DNA of 64,000 bases from Diaporthe sp. PMI_573 (taxonomy: Eukaryota; Ascomycota; Sordariomycetes; Diaporthales; Diaporthaceae): contig JAJTUP010000023.1 of the NCBI GenBank assembly GCA_021399435.1, positions 558,001-622,000 of the forward strand, given 5' to 3'. Each line of letters starts with the position of its first letter. Within the stretch, counting starts at the first letter, position 1. The position numbers and the translations under genes are program-made. The notes below the pieces were generated by a model. That model worked only from the letters and a program-made list of their open reading frames with translations. It searched no databases and was not told the origin of the DNA. Below are positions 33,852-45,159 of the stretch, piece by piece.

Positions 33852-34376
33852 AGTACTCAGCTTTTTGCCTCATATATTCAAACACTCACTGAGTTCGTTC
33901 ACTCTCGGCGTGTGGGATGGCTGCCACTTTACGCATCGCTTACGTCAGTCTTATATCAATCGATCATCAAGTGAGTGTGACGCCAATATTTGACGGCCTC
34001 GGCATCATTTATGGAGGATATTTATAGTGTAAGTCGAAGCTACGACGAGGCGTAGAGTAATAATTGAGAACCTTGACCAGCTCTCCAGAAGGCACCTGCA
34101 ACCACATGGCCTTGACAGCAGTGATATCAATCAGTCTTGTATCCTGGGATTTCAGAAATCGTATTCCTTCCCAATCATCATCCTCTAGGCGTAGCACTGA
34201 GAAACACAGGGTCAGAAAATTGCAACATGCTGCCGAAAACACCCTGGCCAGCAAGTATATCATTCAACCAACAATTGTGCAAGTGGCGATAACCCTACAA
34301 GTTCCCAGCACTACAGCACTCCAACACACACAATAATAACCAACAAGCCGCCACGCCATCCTCAGCAGCCCAATAG
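33852..34376. other. Intergenic between convergent genes
   Basis: 525 bp of AT-richer 3' flank between the AlkB gene (+) and a minus-strand gene. No gene seen. Confidence 0.5.
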
Positions 34377-36363
34377 TCACGCCCACCAATTCCCAAACCC
34401 CCAACGGCCAGACCCCTTCCTCCCCTTCACGCCCGCCTTAGATGGTATCCCCCGCTTCGCAGCGAGGCTCTGATCCTCACCCACCAAGCTCATGTTCGTC
34501 CTGTCCGCCAGGCTGAGCCCCGAGCACCGCCGGATCTTGGCCCAGATCCTCGAGGCCTGGTCCACGTCGTCATCATCATAATCATGACGGTGCTGCTGCC
34601 CGCTGCCACGGCGCCGGCCCCGGTAATTCTCATTAGCAGCAGTAGCAGGTGAAACCGCCGGCGCAGGGCGAGTCGGCATCGGCACCCGGCCGCGCCTCGA
34701 CGCGACGCTCGGGTGGTGTGGCGGGGGCCCAAGGTACGTCGTCTTGCGCGGTGTGGGCCTCCTGGTGAGCTTCGTGTGCAGGAGCTCGTCGGCCGCGTCC
34801 ACGCCCTAGTGGGCCGCGACGATGCCCAGGAGGCGATGGTTATTTTGCGCCGGGGCCGGCGGCGGCGACCAGGGCGACGCGGCGTTGTGCCGGTTCACCG
34901 CGGCCGTGTACGCGGTGCGGATCTTGGTCTGCGCCCTCGTGACCCCGCTGCTGTTGGCGTCGTTCATGTTGTTGGTGCCGGGCGAAATGGCCGAGTGCTG
35001 GTAGACGAGGCTGACCGTCAGGTACTCGCACTGCGCGCTGCCCAGCTGGTCCTCGAGATCCTCGATCAGGTCGTCCGAGTTGGACCGGATGTGGCGTCTG
35101 ATCCTGGAGTAGTTGGCTAGATTCAGCTCGACGTTTACGAGGACCAGGATTGCGGTCCCTGGCGACAGAGTGGTGGGCGCGGAAAAGTTCTCGATCACCT
35201 CCAGCACGGCACTGTTGGCGGTAGGCTCAATGTCGACTTTGATATCATGGAGGTACCCGTTGCCTTTTGTTACCGTAATCTCGACGGCCACCCAGAAGTT
35301 GTAGTTACCATGGTCCACAACTCGAGTGTCAGGAGTGACCGTCACATCAGGCATGGCAATAGAAAGAGTGCTCGGCTCGCCACCGAACGGATGAGAAGAG
35401 AACGGGTCGTCTGGGTCACCGCAGGGCAGGTTGTGCGAAGTTCTCGATCTCTGCATGATGTCGCCCAAGAGACCAGGGAAGGGACGGTACGGCGGTGATA
35501 CACCATTGCGAGGGCTGAGAAAGGCGAATTGATCCCGAAACCCAACAGCAGACCTGGCGAGGCCTTTCCCCCTGAGCTTTGGCAATCCGCGTGAAGAGCA
35601 GGAGCCAATTGATTGCAAGTCTTCTGTGTCGACATTGTAGTATTGATTTGATGGCAATCTCTGTCCTGTGCGGATGAGCTGATGATCATGTGCCGCATGG
35701 CCTGCCACTCTGTTAATGAGTATGCGTCACGGTAAGATCGAAGGGACCAACCGTTTCGTAGATACGCCTCGCGACCCAGAGGCACCGGAGTTTCGTCCAC
35801 GTCACCTAGACTAGAAAACACCTGACTCGTCCTGCTGCCCCGAACCTTGGGCACCGTCAGCTGCCGCTCGCCCTCGATTGACTCAGGCGCGCTGTCGCGA
35901 CTCTCAGTTGTGGCCTGGCTGCATCTTCTGCAAGGACGATCGTCGGCATCATCACCACCACAAGTGTTGTCCGAGCGCTTGACGATGCGCAGCGGCAGGA
36001 CACGCTTCAGTTCGGGCGGCGTGCTAGACTGTTCCGTATCGTGAAACCCTAGTTGAGTCGGGTCTGGCGCGCGGGTTTCCATACTGATGCTGGAGCTTCA
36101 ATGTCCGACTTGTCCTTAGTTCCGCTACGTTGCGCTTGGCCTAAAGGCTCGTCTCCGTACAGGGTCAAAGATTCAAGGTCTGGCCAGGAGTCCGCACGCG
36201 TGAAGACAGGCGCTGCTTTGCGAACCCGTCGCGTGGATACTCCAGGGCGGCGAGATGCCGGCTGAACCGGGGGAGGAAGCTTGGTGAGGACAAAAGAGAC
36301 AAGAGCCACAAGTATGAGTGGGAGAACAATGTAAAGCCAGGTGATACCCATGTAATCACTCAT
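34377..36363 (-). CDS. Membrane-anchored conserved protein, function unknown
   Basis: Four exons are proposed: 36363-36129, 36048-35766, 35709-34899 and 34805-34377. They give 585 aa with consistent phases. An N-terminal signal anchor is clear (WLYIVLPLILVALVSFVL). The middle is Ser/Arg-rich and disordered. Residues about 290-410 look folded and beta-rich (MPDVTVTPDTRVVDHGNYNF, AVEITVTKGNGYLHDIKVDI, PTTLSPGTAILVLVNVEL), reminiscent of an Ig-like or adhesin-like domain. The C-terminal exon has AADELLHTKLTRRPTPRKT and IWAKIRRCSGLSL. Two in-frame TAG triplets (36049-36051 and 34806-34808) sit exactly at proposed 3' splice sites. If introns 1 or 3 are not real, these would be premature stops and the gene would be broken. 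I do not recognise a named family. Confidence 0.55.
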
Positions 36364-36549
36364 AGTCGAAAGGGATGCAGCTGTTTTGATAACAGGCGAG
36401 GTAATCCGATGCGGATGTAAAAGCGATCATTGGGTATCAATTCTAAGCATTGCTGATCGTTTATCAAGGAAAAGGAATCTCCGGAGTGTGTTGTTGACTC
36501 CTCTACGCCTTGTGATGTGCGCTTTCCTTGTGACAGTCAAATCATACGC

Positions 36550-37733
36550 TCAAGGAGTGACGGAAGGAACAGCCAGGGGGTCAGCTCTGGCTGATTCGCC
36601 CAAGGTCTTGTAAAGGTTGTCCTTTACCGTCTCAACCTCGCTCTCTTCCATGCTAAGGAATCGAATCTGTTGCGGCGTCAGTTGAGAATTAATCGTGTCA
36701 TCTTTGGGATGATGGTGTCTCACAGTGTCATCGCCGCCGACATCACCATAAAGTACAGGCTCCGACAACGATGCCTGGATGTTCCTCTGAACCCTCTCCT
36801 CCCACACACCCTCCCAGTTCCACTCGCCCGGCTTCCTGACGGCAGGCTCGCCTTCAGGGATGGCGGTATGGCCCCGATACGAGGCCCAAGCATGCCACGC
36901 ACCGGGGTTTCCAGCCGCTTCGAGCGGAATCGAGTCCAGCACTGCCTGATCATCAAAAGTGCTGCGAATGTAACTCAGCACCTCTCCGGTCGAAATATCC
37001 CTCTTGAGCACGTCCATGAAAGACTGCTTGCTGCCGGTGCTGCCGCCAGTCCCAGTATTGCCAGTCGGACCGCGGCCGGCGCTCGGCGGCGTAGCAGCAA
37101 TCTTTGAATTTGGCGTGCTCGAGTTGCTGTCGCCGCCGCCGGCAAGTACCCTGGACGACCTCGGAGTCTCCGGAGGGTACTGTCCCGGTGCTGGCCGGCC
37201 CCTGCTACCGCGGCCGAACCAGTCCGGGAACCCGTGCCGCAGACTGAACCCGCCTGGGGGTAGACGCTCCTCGTCCGTCGCGCTGACAGTGCCCCCTTCC
37301 TGGATGTCGGTCGTGTACATGTAGGTAGTGAGTGGCGTGATCAGGGGATGGAACATGTCTGTCGAAAACGTCACGAGCGGCGGCAGTGCTGGGTATGTGT
37401 CCGGGAAGGAGATGTAGAATCGGAGGATCGCGGTGGCATAGGGCCCTAGGTGATCGTCAGCAAGGCGCTCGTCCATTCAAACTGATTCCAGGCTGACTGC
37501 GTACCTTTGCGCACAAACATAACGCCTGACCATAGGGAAGGGTCACCTGGCGTCAAACTGACGAACACGCCCTGGGGGCAGGACTGCTTAAGCCCAGCAC
37601 TGGAGACAAGGAAGTCAGGTCAGCGATCACATGTCCAAGGACTTGAGGATGGGATGTGGGCGGGAACGCACAACTCTGCGAGGAGATTCTGCCGCCGTAA
37701 AGACGGCAACATTGCCATCTTCAGCGACGCCAT
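36550..37733 (-). CDS. UBC-like protein lacking the catalytic cysteine (AKTIP/UEV type)
   Basis: Three exons (37733-37672, 37599-37505, 37445-36550; introns of 72 and 59 bp) give 350 aa. The fold reads LLAEFAGLKQSCPQGVFVSL, TPGDPSLWSGVMFVRK, then across the splice GPYATAILRFYISFPDTYPA, LPPLVTFSTDMFHPLITPLT. This is the E2 core up to the HP motif, but the catalytic Cys that should follow is absent. A disordered insertion (about 110-190, Gly/Ser/Thr-rich) precedes a conserved C-terminal helix block (SFMDVLKRDISTGEVLSYIR) and a Trp-rich EWNWEGVWEERVQRNIQASL. This resembles the inactive E2 variants AKTIP/Fts1, which in animals and moulds form a dynein-cargo adaptor with Hook and FHIP; that role is inference. 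Confidence 0.82.
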
Positions 37734-37852
37734 TTTGGTGGTATGTCATATCATGTTGAGCATGAATATGATGTGTGCTGAAACGGCTTTGGTGTACGGT
37801 TTGCCGTCAGTCAGGCGGTTATGTAAGACGTACCAATTATTTTGTTGGCAGG

Positions 37853-37882
37853 GTTATTCTGGGGTTATTCTGGGGGTTATCG
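37853..37882 (+). repeat. Short GGGTTATTCTG direct repeat
   Basis: Two and a half copies of GGGTTATTCTG in direct repeat. The core GGTTATTC also occurs in the right 15-bp array (41430-41438), so this may be an outlying fragment of the same repeat family. Confidence 0.6.
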
Positions 37883-38197
37883 TCCGACACCCCACCCCCT
37901 AAGTACCTAGGTATTTGACTGCTGTCAATTCTTCAACCATGGCTGAAGATGGACAGCCTCAAGTTCTGGTTCATCTGTTGGGGAGAAAATCGCGTCGTCC
38001 AGTCAACTATTAGTCTCCCTATCAATCCATAATTCCCACATTTTAGCGATGTGTTCTGTCTGAGACCGCGCTTGTTCTTTATGATGCATGCTCGACCGTC
38101 CCGCATCGTCTCCTCGGGAGGCCACCAGCTTTGCTCGGGTGTCGGCTACGAGGCCACAGCATGTCTATGGTGAACCACCTGGGTAATACTCACTATG

Positions 38198-38310
38198 TAT
38201 CCTCCTATAGAATAACCTGCTATAAGACAACCGTCTATGGGATAACCTCCTGTGGGATAACCTCCTGTACGATAGCCCCTGTAAGATAGCCTCTCTGGGT
38301 AACCGGTAAG
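38198..38310 (+). repeat. Left array of degenerate 15-bp repeat
   Basis: Seven or so head-to-tail units of about 15 bp with consensus near GATAACCTCCTGTGG. Two adjacent units are near-identical (GGATAACCTCCTGTG and GGATAACCTCCTGTA at about 38240-38269). Others are diverged: AATAACCTGCTATAAG, ACAACCGTCTATGG, GATAGCCCCTGTAA, GATAGCCTCTCTGG. The array lies 235 bp beyond the 3' end of the HET gene. Its reverse complement recurs on the other side of that gene. Confidence 0.85.
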
Positions 38311-38544
38311 AAGGTAAATAAGCCACAGGGACTCCAGAATGACATTTGAATGTTTTGAGCAGGTGGCTGTGTTACTGTAATAGTATATTTAAGGAAGCCT
38401 CGCCAGCAGCGACACTCGGCCATGGGTCTGTCCTTATCAAGTACACCGCTGGCTGCATCGAAGCGACTTACCCACAGTCTTCTCATACGTGCTTTCTTCA
38501 AATTTCAAGTCTCGCATTTCGGGCCATCATGCTAAGTTCTCAAA

Positions 38545-41123
38545 TTATATGATCACAAACTCAGACTTCACATCGCCGCTACTGAACCACTTGTGATCAC
38601 TTTCATCACCACAATCCTTCCAGTCCTCCGGTTTAACCATAGACAGATACCTGATCGGTTCACCCTCGTCAGTATCGAAGACCCCGACTCTTTTGAACAA
38701 TTTCTTGCCAGAACACTTGCTACAGGATGATTCTATGTTTTCCTCGTCTGCGAGGCAGGGCGTCAGTACGAGTCCATTCAGACTCGCCTCGTTCGTCCAA
38801 GTCTTTTCTCGCAATGGCAGACCGAAGAACTCGTCCCCCATGAAATCTTCGGTGTCAGGCCAGAATTTTCCAAAGTGCCAACCATCGGCGAAGTGCTTGG
38901 GCTTGCGGCGTATTCTCACCAGAAACCCCCGTAGATGCAGACATGCGTGCCTCAACTCTCCCGTCGGATCATCAACCTTGGGCTCGACATGAACATCCAA
39001 CACGTCAGCGAAATCTCCATACAAGTCGTATTCTGCATTAGGTGGCTCCGTGTGGGAAGCATCTAGACAGGCCCAGCTCCACGACTGTATACAATGTCAG
39101 CTGACTGAGCAGTGAGGAAGTAGGTGTGTTTGTGAGGAGGGAAGAATGGACCATGCTCGTCACATCCTGCGGCCTGGCCATGGCCATTGGTGCCAGAAAT
39201 CAAGTCTCTGAATTTGGCTGATATACGTTCATACACAAATAGAAGACGAAAAACGGCGTGGGGAATGTGCTCACAGGTGCTCGCCACGGCTTTACGCGGA
39301 CAGACGATACGTCTTCATCATCCGATTGATCCAACTTTGCGCCAGCTTTCCATAAGAGGCCGTTCACCAGATTTCGCCGCCATAAACCGGCCAGGTACTC
39401 GTCGCCTATTGCGTTTGCAAAATCTTTGACAACTCCAGATACTGCAATAAACTTGTCGCTTGACTTGGTGAGCGAGCATCTGGCGTACAGTTTCAACACG
39501 TCGTTCCAGACTTGATACGCGTAGTCGTATCGAGCCCTGTGCGAAGATGATCCGTTGTCAGCAATTACGAATTCAATGGTTGTACTTCTGCAGCGTCTCA
39601 CGGCTTCCTCGAAGGCCTTTATCGAAACCGTATCGATGATCTTAGGCTCGCCCAAGTCAGCCACGAATTGCTTGGGAATTCCTGCAGGGAATATCTCACA
39701 AGCCTGCTGCTCCCGGCACTCCCAGAAGAGCTGGCTCTCGCAGAAATAGAGGCTCCTGGGAGCTAAGATACGTTCTTGAACCACCCACGCTCGCTGATTC
39801 AACGGGGCTTTCCTCACATTGCTTTCCCAGAAGTCCGATTTCACCAGCAAGCATTCCACGTCGTAGTCTCCGGCCATTTTGAGCTTGACGGGACAGGTGC
39901 CGACCATCTCGGAGTCCCGAGTCCTGAAAAGACCACCATGAGCATCTGGAGATGCCATTGCGCCAACAGTGATGAAAGCATTCCTGTACACTTTGTTCAT
40001 CTGTTGCGCCTCTTGAGCCCAGTCTTTCTGAGAGCCCTGGATGATACAGAGGGAATCGATCCAGATAAACCGGAAGCCAAGTTGCCTGGTAATGGATATT
40101 GCTTCCTGAAAATTCGGCGCCAGGGACGATAGAGGGACTCCCCTTTGGAACTGTTTCTTGTTTCTCTTATTCATCACTAGAAAACGCTGGCGCCCCCAGC
40201 AGTGACTTAGAGCGATATAGAGGCGGTCCATGTCGTTGGAGAGCGTCGACGAGTCCACAATCCGCACATACCCGCTATCATATTTCCCAATGTCAAGCAG
40301 TCTCGTCGGCAGCCATTTGGATTCTTTCAACTCCTGGCAGGCACGGTGGTTGGTGCAGCAGTTGTCAATCCTTACCCGCTTGTCAGCGCAAGTCGTCCAC
40401 TTCTGAACTCGATGTCTGGGAATGCAGCAGGGTGTGAAACTGTCTCGCCATCTCCAGAATGCCACAAATTTGAGCTTCCGGCCCGAGATCAGATTCGAAG
40501 CATGCCCTAGGAAGCATAACCAATTACTCGTGACGATGCTCCGGTAACAAGCTACGAGTTTGGGGCGTGCTGGGAAGAGAACATGGAAACAGAAAGTCTA
40601 TACCATTTCGAGACCATGCTCCAGCAAGACGGATGAGCTGTACTATCCGCTAAATTTGAGGCATTGTGGACAGGGAACACTGTTTGCCATCGTCAACCAC
40701 ACAGCCGTACACCACTCGTTTTGTGGACAGTGCCATGGCAAGTAATCGAAATGACTTGATTGGGAGGGTCCGCTTACCTGAAGGGTTCAAGAAGGCAAAC
40801 ACACCACAATCCTGATTGAGGTGCCTACCCCCAACCTCGTTATAATCCTCACAGTCATAAAGATCGTCCCCATTTTCGAAACCTAACGTGGCCAGGATAG
40901 GTTCTTCCTCGTCGTCCATGGATCTTGACGAACGCCATAGTCTATAGGTGATTCCCATGAACCCCGGCCCGCTGGCGACGCCCTTCTGCTCCTCGGTGAG
41001 GGTATCCCAGACACGCGAGCAGATGTAGCACCTGCTGTCAACAGCTTTCCGAAGACTCAGATGTCGTAACAGTAAAGCGTGGGGCCTTGCCCGGGGAGAG
41101 GACTGACAGCAAGCGACTGGCAT
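38545..41123 (-). CDS. HET-domain (heterokaryon incompatibility-like) protein
   Basis: Three exons (41123-40778, 40506-39275, 39084-38545) give 705 aa from the start MPVACCQ. Introns of 271 and 190 bp are long, but both joins restore expected sequence: NPSG-HASNLISGRKLKFVA and KPWRAP-SWSWACLDA. The HET core at about 250-380 is complete: YIALSHCWG, FQEAISITRQLGFRFIWIDS followed by LCIIQ, DWAQEAQQMNKVYRNAFITV, and LNQRAWVVQERILAPRSLYF. The LAGLWRRNLVNGLLW and SWSWA motifs close the typical HET architecture. Such proteins mediate or modify non-self recognition and cell death; most family members have no known partner. A better N-terminus (MGICEKCQSL at 41140) lies in a different frame just upstream, so the 5' end may carry a frameshift or a missed intron. 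Confidence 0.83.
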
Positions 41124-42038
41124 TTCTCACAGATCCCCATTTCATCTGGATTCAACTGCCCCGGGGGTATGTCTTGGGGCGTCATGTACTGTGTAGGCAG
41201 TGAAAGTTTGGCCGAGATGCTCCCACGTTGGTGTTTCTCGCCAGGTGCCGCTCAGCTCCACCCCGGCGCTTACGTGCATCAGAAGGTCGCCCGAAGCGGC
41301 CACTGTGCCGCATCGCGTCACATCCACGATTAAGCCAAGGGCTTCACATACAATTTCAAAAAGTTCGCAATGTCATAGCAGAGACCCTATAGCTTACCTT
41401 CTACCCAGTTATGCTAACTATCCGCACAAGAGGTTATTCCACACGAGATTCCCCCCCAGGTTTTTATTCTCTAGGAGGTTATCCTATAGAAGGCTATTCT
41501 ACAGGAGGCCACCACTTGACATCGGAGATGATTCCACAGACGGCTATTCTGTAGGAGATTATTCCCTAGGAGGTCAATCCCTTACGAGGTTGGGTGTTGA
41601 GCACTGCCAAGGTCGTCCACGACCGATTGACATTGATGCTGTGGCTGCGTGGCGGACACCCGAGCAGTAACAAGCTGAGACCAAATGCTGAAACTACATA
41701 GTACAGCTCTTCATGGCCGTCAGGATTCGGGCGGCGCACTGGCATAGATGACCGAAGACAACATCTTGCGCCCGTTATAAGGTGAGTGCCAAACCAACAC
41801 CTGGGTTGTACTATTTGCTCCCTCTCTTAACCTTGCTACAAGGAAATCAAAAGAAGTGTAGCATGATGTATAACTCCCCCATACTCATAGATGCCACTCG
41901 AGTGCAATGCTACCTAGGTATCAAACATAAACTATTCCAAGATGTATATCTAGGACATTCTAACTCATACGCACTTTGCTCCCCGTAAAGCAGCGAGACA
42001 GCGACTACATCACTACCATGCGGTGGCTGGAGAGACAC
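41124..42038. other. Region between HET gene and CCDC124 homologue
   Basis: 915 bp. It contains the upstream side of the HET gene, the right 15-bp repeat array (41425-41595) and the 3' flank of the CCDC124 homologue. No gene seen. Confidence 0.5.
41425..41595 (-). repeat. Right array of degenerate 15-bp repeat (inverted relative to left array)
   Basis: Eight to ten diverged units of about 15 bp with plus-strand forms such as TCTCTAGGAGGTTATCC, TATAGAAGGCTATTC, TACAGGAGGCCACC, CACAGACGGCTATTC, TGTAGGAGATTATTC, CCTAGGAGGTCAATC and CCTTACGAGGTTG. Read on the minus strand these match the left-array consensus GATAACCTCCTGTGG. The array lies about 300-470 bp upstream of the HET start codon. The two arrays therefore bracket the HET gene as inverted repeats about 3.1 kb apart. 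Confidence 0.85.
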
Positions 42039-43092
42039 TTATATCTCCGCGAGCCTCTGTTCAATCTTGCTCTTCTCCTGTTCCCTAATCTCCTCAATCT
42101 CCTCCTGTGTCATATCATAGCTGCCGTGGACCTGATTCTTTGGGTTTTCAGGTGATGTTTGAAACTCATCCCACAGATCATCCTCAACCTTGGATCTTTT
42201 GTTGCCCTTGATCTTGAAGTATCCCTCCTCTGTTAGCTGAACCATGCGCGCCTCCTTCCATACCGTAAAAGCTGCTTTCACACGTCTTTCTGGATGACGA
42301 TCGATCTTAACCTTATTGTCAGTGCTCGTGATATCGAGCGCATCCAGGGCATTGTCAAGGCCAGACGCGTTAAGGGTCGCCAATTTGCCGTCTCCCCCAA
42401 GGTCAAGCCCTCCCAGGGCGGCATCGATGCCTCTCGTCTTCTTCTGAGCCGATTTAGCATTCTTAGGCGCCGATCTACCGGGAGTGTTCCTCTCCTCCTC
42501 GGCGAGCAGCGCCTCTCTCTCCGCCTTCTTTCGGGCGAGCTCCACCTTCTTGGCTGCCTCATCCTCCCTGGATCACAAACACAGTCAGCACCGGACTGCA
42601 ACATCGGAATCAATGCGCTGTGATGGTGGCGTGCGCGTGGGACGTCACGGGATGCGGTTTGGTTCACCCTCGTGGTCGGGTGGGAAGTTTGGGGGTGTGG
42701 GGGGGACGTGAGGGCAGGCAGCGCGGGCCCGGAGGTGTGGTTGTTGGATGTGACACGTCTCTTGTCAGACGGACGGCCAACAGGCCCTCTCGTCGGGCGG
42801 AACAGACCCGCAAGGGGAGGGCGCAGATGGGAGGGTGGGAGGGACGGGCCGACCACCGTCCTGGGTGATCGGACGGAAAGAATCCTGGGTGGTCGGACGA
42901 AAAGAACAAAGCTGGATGGGCAACTCACTTTTTCGCGTTGGCTTTCTTCGAGCCCTTTGCCCACTCGGCATCTTCTGCTGCAGCTTTCTTCGAGTCCTCG
43001 CCCGCCTTCTTGTTGGCTGCAGCCTCGGCCTTCCTGGCCTGTCCAGCAGCCTTCTTACTGTTCTCTCCCGCGCCACCGCCCTTCTTGGCCAT
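42039..43092 (-). CDS. CCDC124/Lso2 homologue, ribosome-associated factor
   Basis: Two exons (43092-42929, 42567-42039) give 230 aa. The first is Lys/Ala-rich (MAKKGGGAGENSKKAAGQAR), the second begins EDEAAKKVELARKKAEREAL. The C-terminal half has the family block DRHPERRVKAAFTVWKEARM, then EGYFKIKGNKRSKVEDDLWD and EFQTSPENPKNQ. Yeast Lso2 and human CCDC124 bind idle 80S ribosomes near the mRNA channel and help recovery from dormancy. The 361-bp intron is unusually long here. A frame open upstream to 43320 (MARSLTHPN...) is probably leader, because MAKKGG is the conserved start. Confidence 0.9.
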
Positions 43093-45159
43093 CTTTGTGC
43101 GTGTTGGTTGGTCTTTCGCGGATCCGGTGATAGGTTGGCTTGGTGTAGAACAGCCCCGTCCGGATGACTGGGATCTGCAGCTTTCGTCTGAAAAGGACTT
43201 GTGCGCGTTCTGCAGTGCCACCGGTTGGCGTCGGCAATATTGTTCAGCGTCGGTGGGTTGCAGTGCGTAGATAGATATCGATGCGTCGGAAAAGTTTGGA
43301 TGGGTGAGGCTTCGAGCCATGCATGAGCAACGGTTTGTCGACGTCAGCGGGGTCCTTTTCTCACGCGTTCCGGTATCCGGAGGGGGAGCTCCGGGTACAT
43401 CGGTACCGACTCTGCGGCTCCATTGAGAAGATTTTTGGGGGGGGGGACTCTCATGCAGGCCATGTCAGCCACTAAAGGGTTAGGACTCCCAACTCGGTGA
43501 GCGCTTTCAATCAGTAGGCCAGATATATTGCGGTCTGATGAGGTGCATATGCACTACGACGGTGCCATATTCCGGCCATTGTACTGATTTGTACCAAGCT
43601 TGCTTCGCCTCTTGCCATCTCAGCCTCCGTCCATTAGCGCAAGATATGTGGCCGTTCGATAGCACCCTGTTCCTGCTGCTGCAGAGGGCTCGACACGGCG
43701 GTGAGGCTACTAGCTTCTGATGAGCTGGTCCTTGGGAACAATAAACTTTCCAGGCATGCCTAAACGACGACTAGGAGTTGGCGGTATCTTGGAGAGGGTA
43801 TTCTTATTCGTCAGAACCCCATGGCCGATCCGCCGTACACGTACGGCTACATCGCGTCGGCCACATGAGCTCCATCCCTGATGGCTGTCAACGATGCCCG
43901 GTGCAAGTAGAGTCGCTGTCTCAACATGTACTGGGTGCGCGTTTCAAAGTACCTGACACTTGGAACAGCCTTGATAGGTCTATATAGGAAGCGACCCTGT
44001 GAAATGCCAAGGTAGGTACAGCAACCCTACTTTTGGCGTCCGATGAGACGGGTTGGGTGACACAGGACGTGAGAAGACAGCCCCGGCTTGCCCTGGGAAT
44101 GAAACCTTGACAACTCCACAACAGGGCTGAAGGAATCGTCAATTCGAAGCCACTTGGCAGCGGCTTGCTAGGGGTCTCGATCTGCTTCCCGAGGGCCCAC
44201 AAGTGCTGATGCAACCTGGCGCGATGGACCGACTCCATCATCACCCGTGGTGTAGGAGCAGGGATTCCTGATCCCGGTGAACTGACAGCCCTGGCTCTGA
44301 TGTGTACATGCTGATAGTCGGTGTGTTTTGCTATTGCGTGGAAGCGTTATGAGGGTTGCATTTTCCGATTGCCATCTCGGGGCGCTTTTGGTGAAGGCTG
44401 TCCGGAGAGGGCATCGCAACATAGGCAACTTGTTGCGCTCCAGCGGTGCCCGACCAAATCAGCCCAGCCAGTACGATGCTGCCCCGTGTGGGCAGCCTTG
44501 TGACCTTGATATGGAATTTCGAAGCCGGTGAGAGGCAGTTGCCTTTCGATAGTAAATTAGCGCTCTTGAAGCATGGTGAGACAAGGTTGAAGGGGGGGGC
44601 AAGGGTATTCGGATCGAAGGCCCATAACAGTCCCGTCGAGCACTCCCTGAGACTCTCTGGTACAGCTCATTGGGACGATAATTTCAAGAAGCATGGGCAG
44701 CGGCACAATAGCCTCGATGAGGTACCTGGCGTAGATGCACTTATTAACGATGACAACCTTCTCGTGCCGCCATGACTTCCCGCGCACTGTTGTAGCTAGT
44801 AAGCGAGGCTCGCAATGCCTCAGATCGCCGCTTCAGTATCGGTCGAGACAAGTGTGTGTGATAATGAGAGGGGTCGGGGATGCCAGTCCGCGGATCGTTG
44901 AGAGCCATCTCCGGGGCGTCAAGGTGGGTGTGTGGGACAACTATATGCCTTCAGGTGATGGGGCAAGGCGAAATCTCCGCTCCTCTGGTGGTTCCATCGC
45001 GAAGTTAGGGTCACAAAACCAAAGTTGGTGGAGTGATGACGGAGACTGACCTGGAGGTGGTTGCCTTCTTTTCCCTTCACGACATTAGTCGTTGTGTGAG
45101 GTTGGTTAATAGGGGTTGCGATTGGCATTCCACGCAGCAAATCAGACGATGTCCTACGT

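Larger units (their letters stand above)
37734..38544. other. Region between UBC-like gene and HET gene
   Basis: 811 bp upstream of the UBC-like gene and downstream of the HET gene. It contains the left 15-bp repeat array (38198-38310) and a short related cluster at 37853-37882. No gene seen. Confidence 0.5.

Noticed and set aside
42278..42964. Minus-strand frame across the CCDC124 intron
   Set aside because: Arg/Pro-rich out-of-frame reading of exon 2 plus intron sequence.
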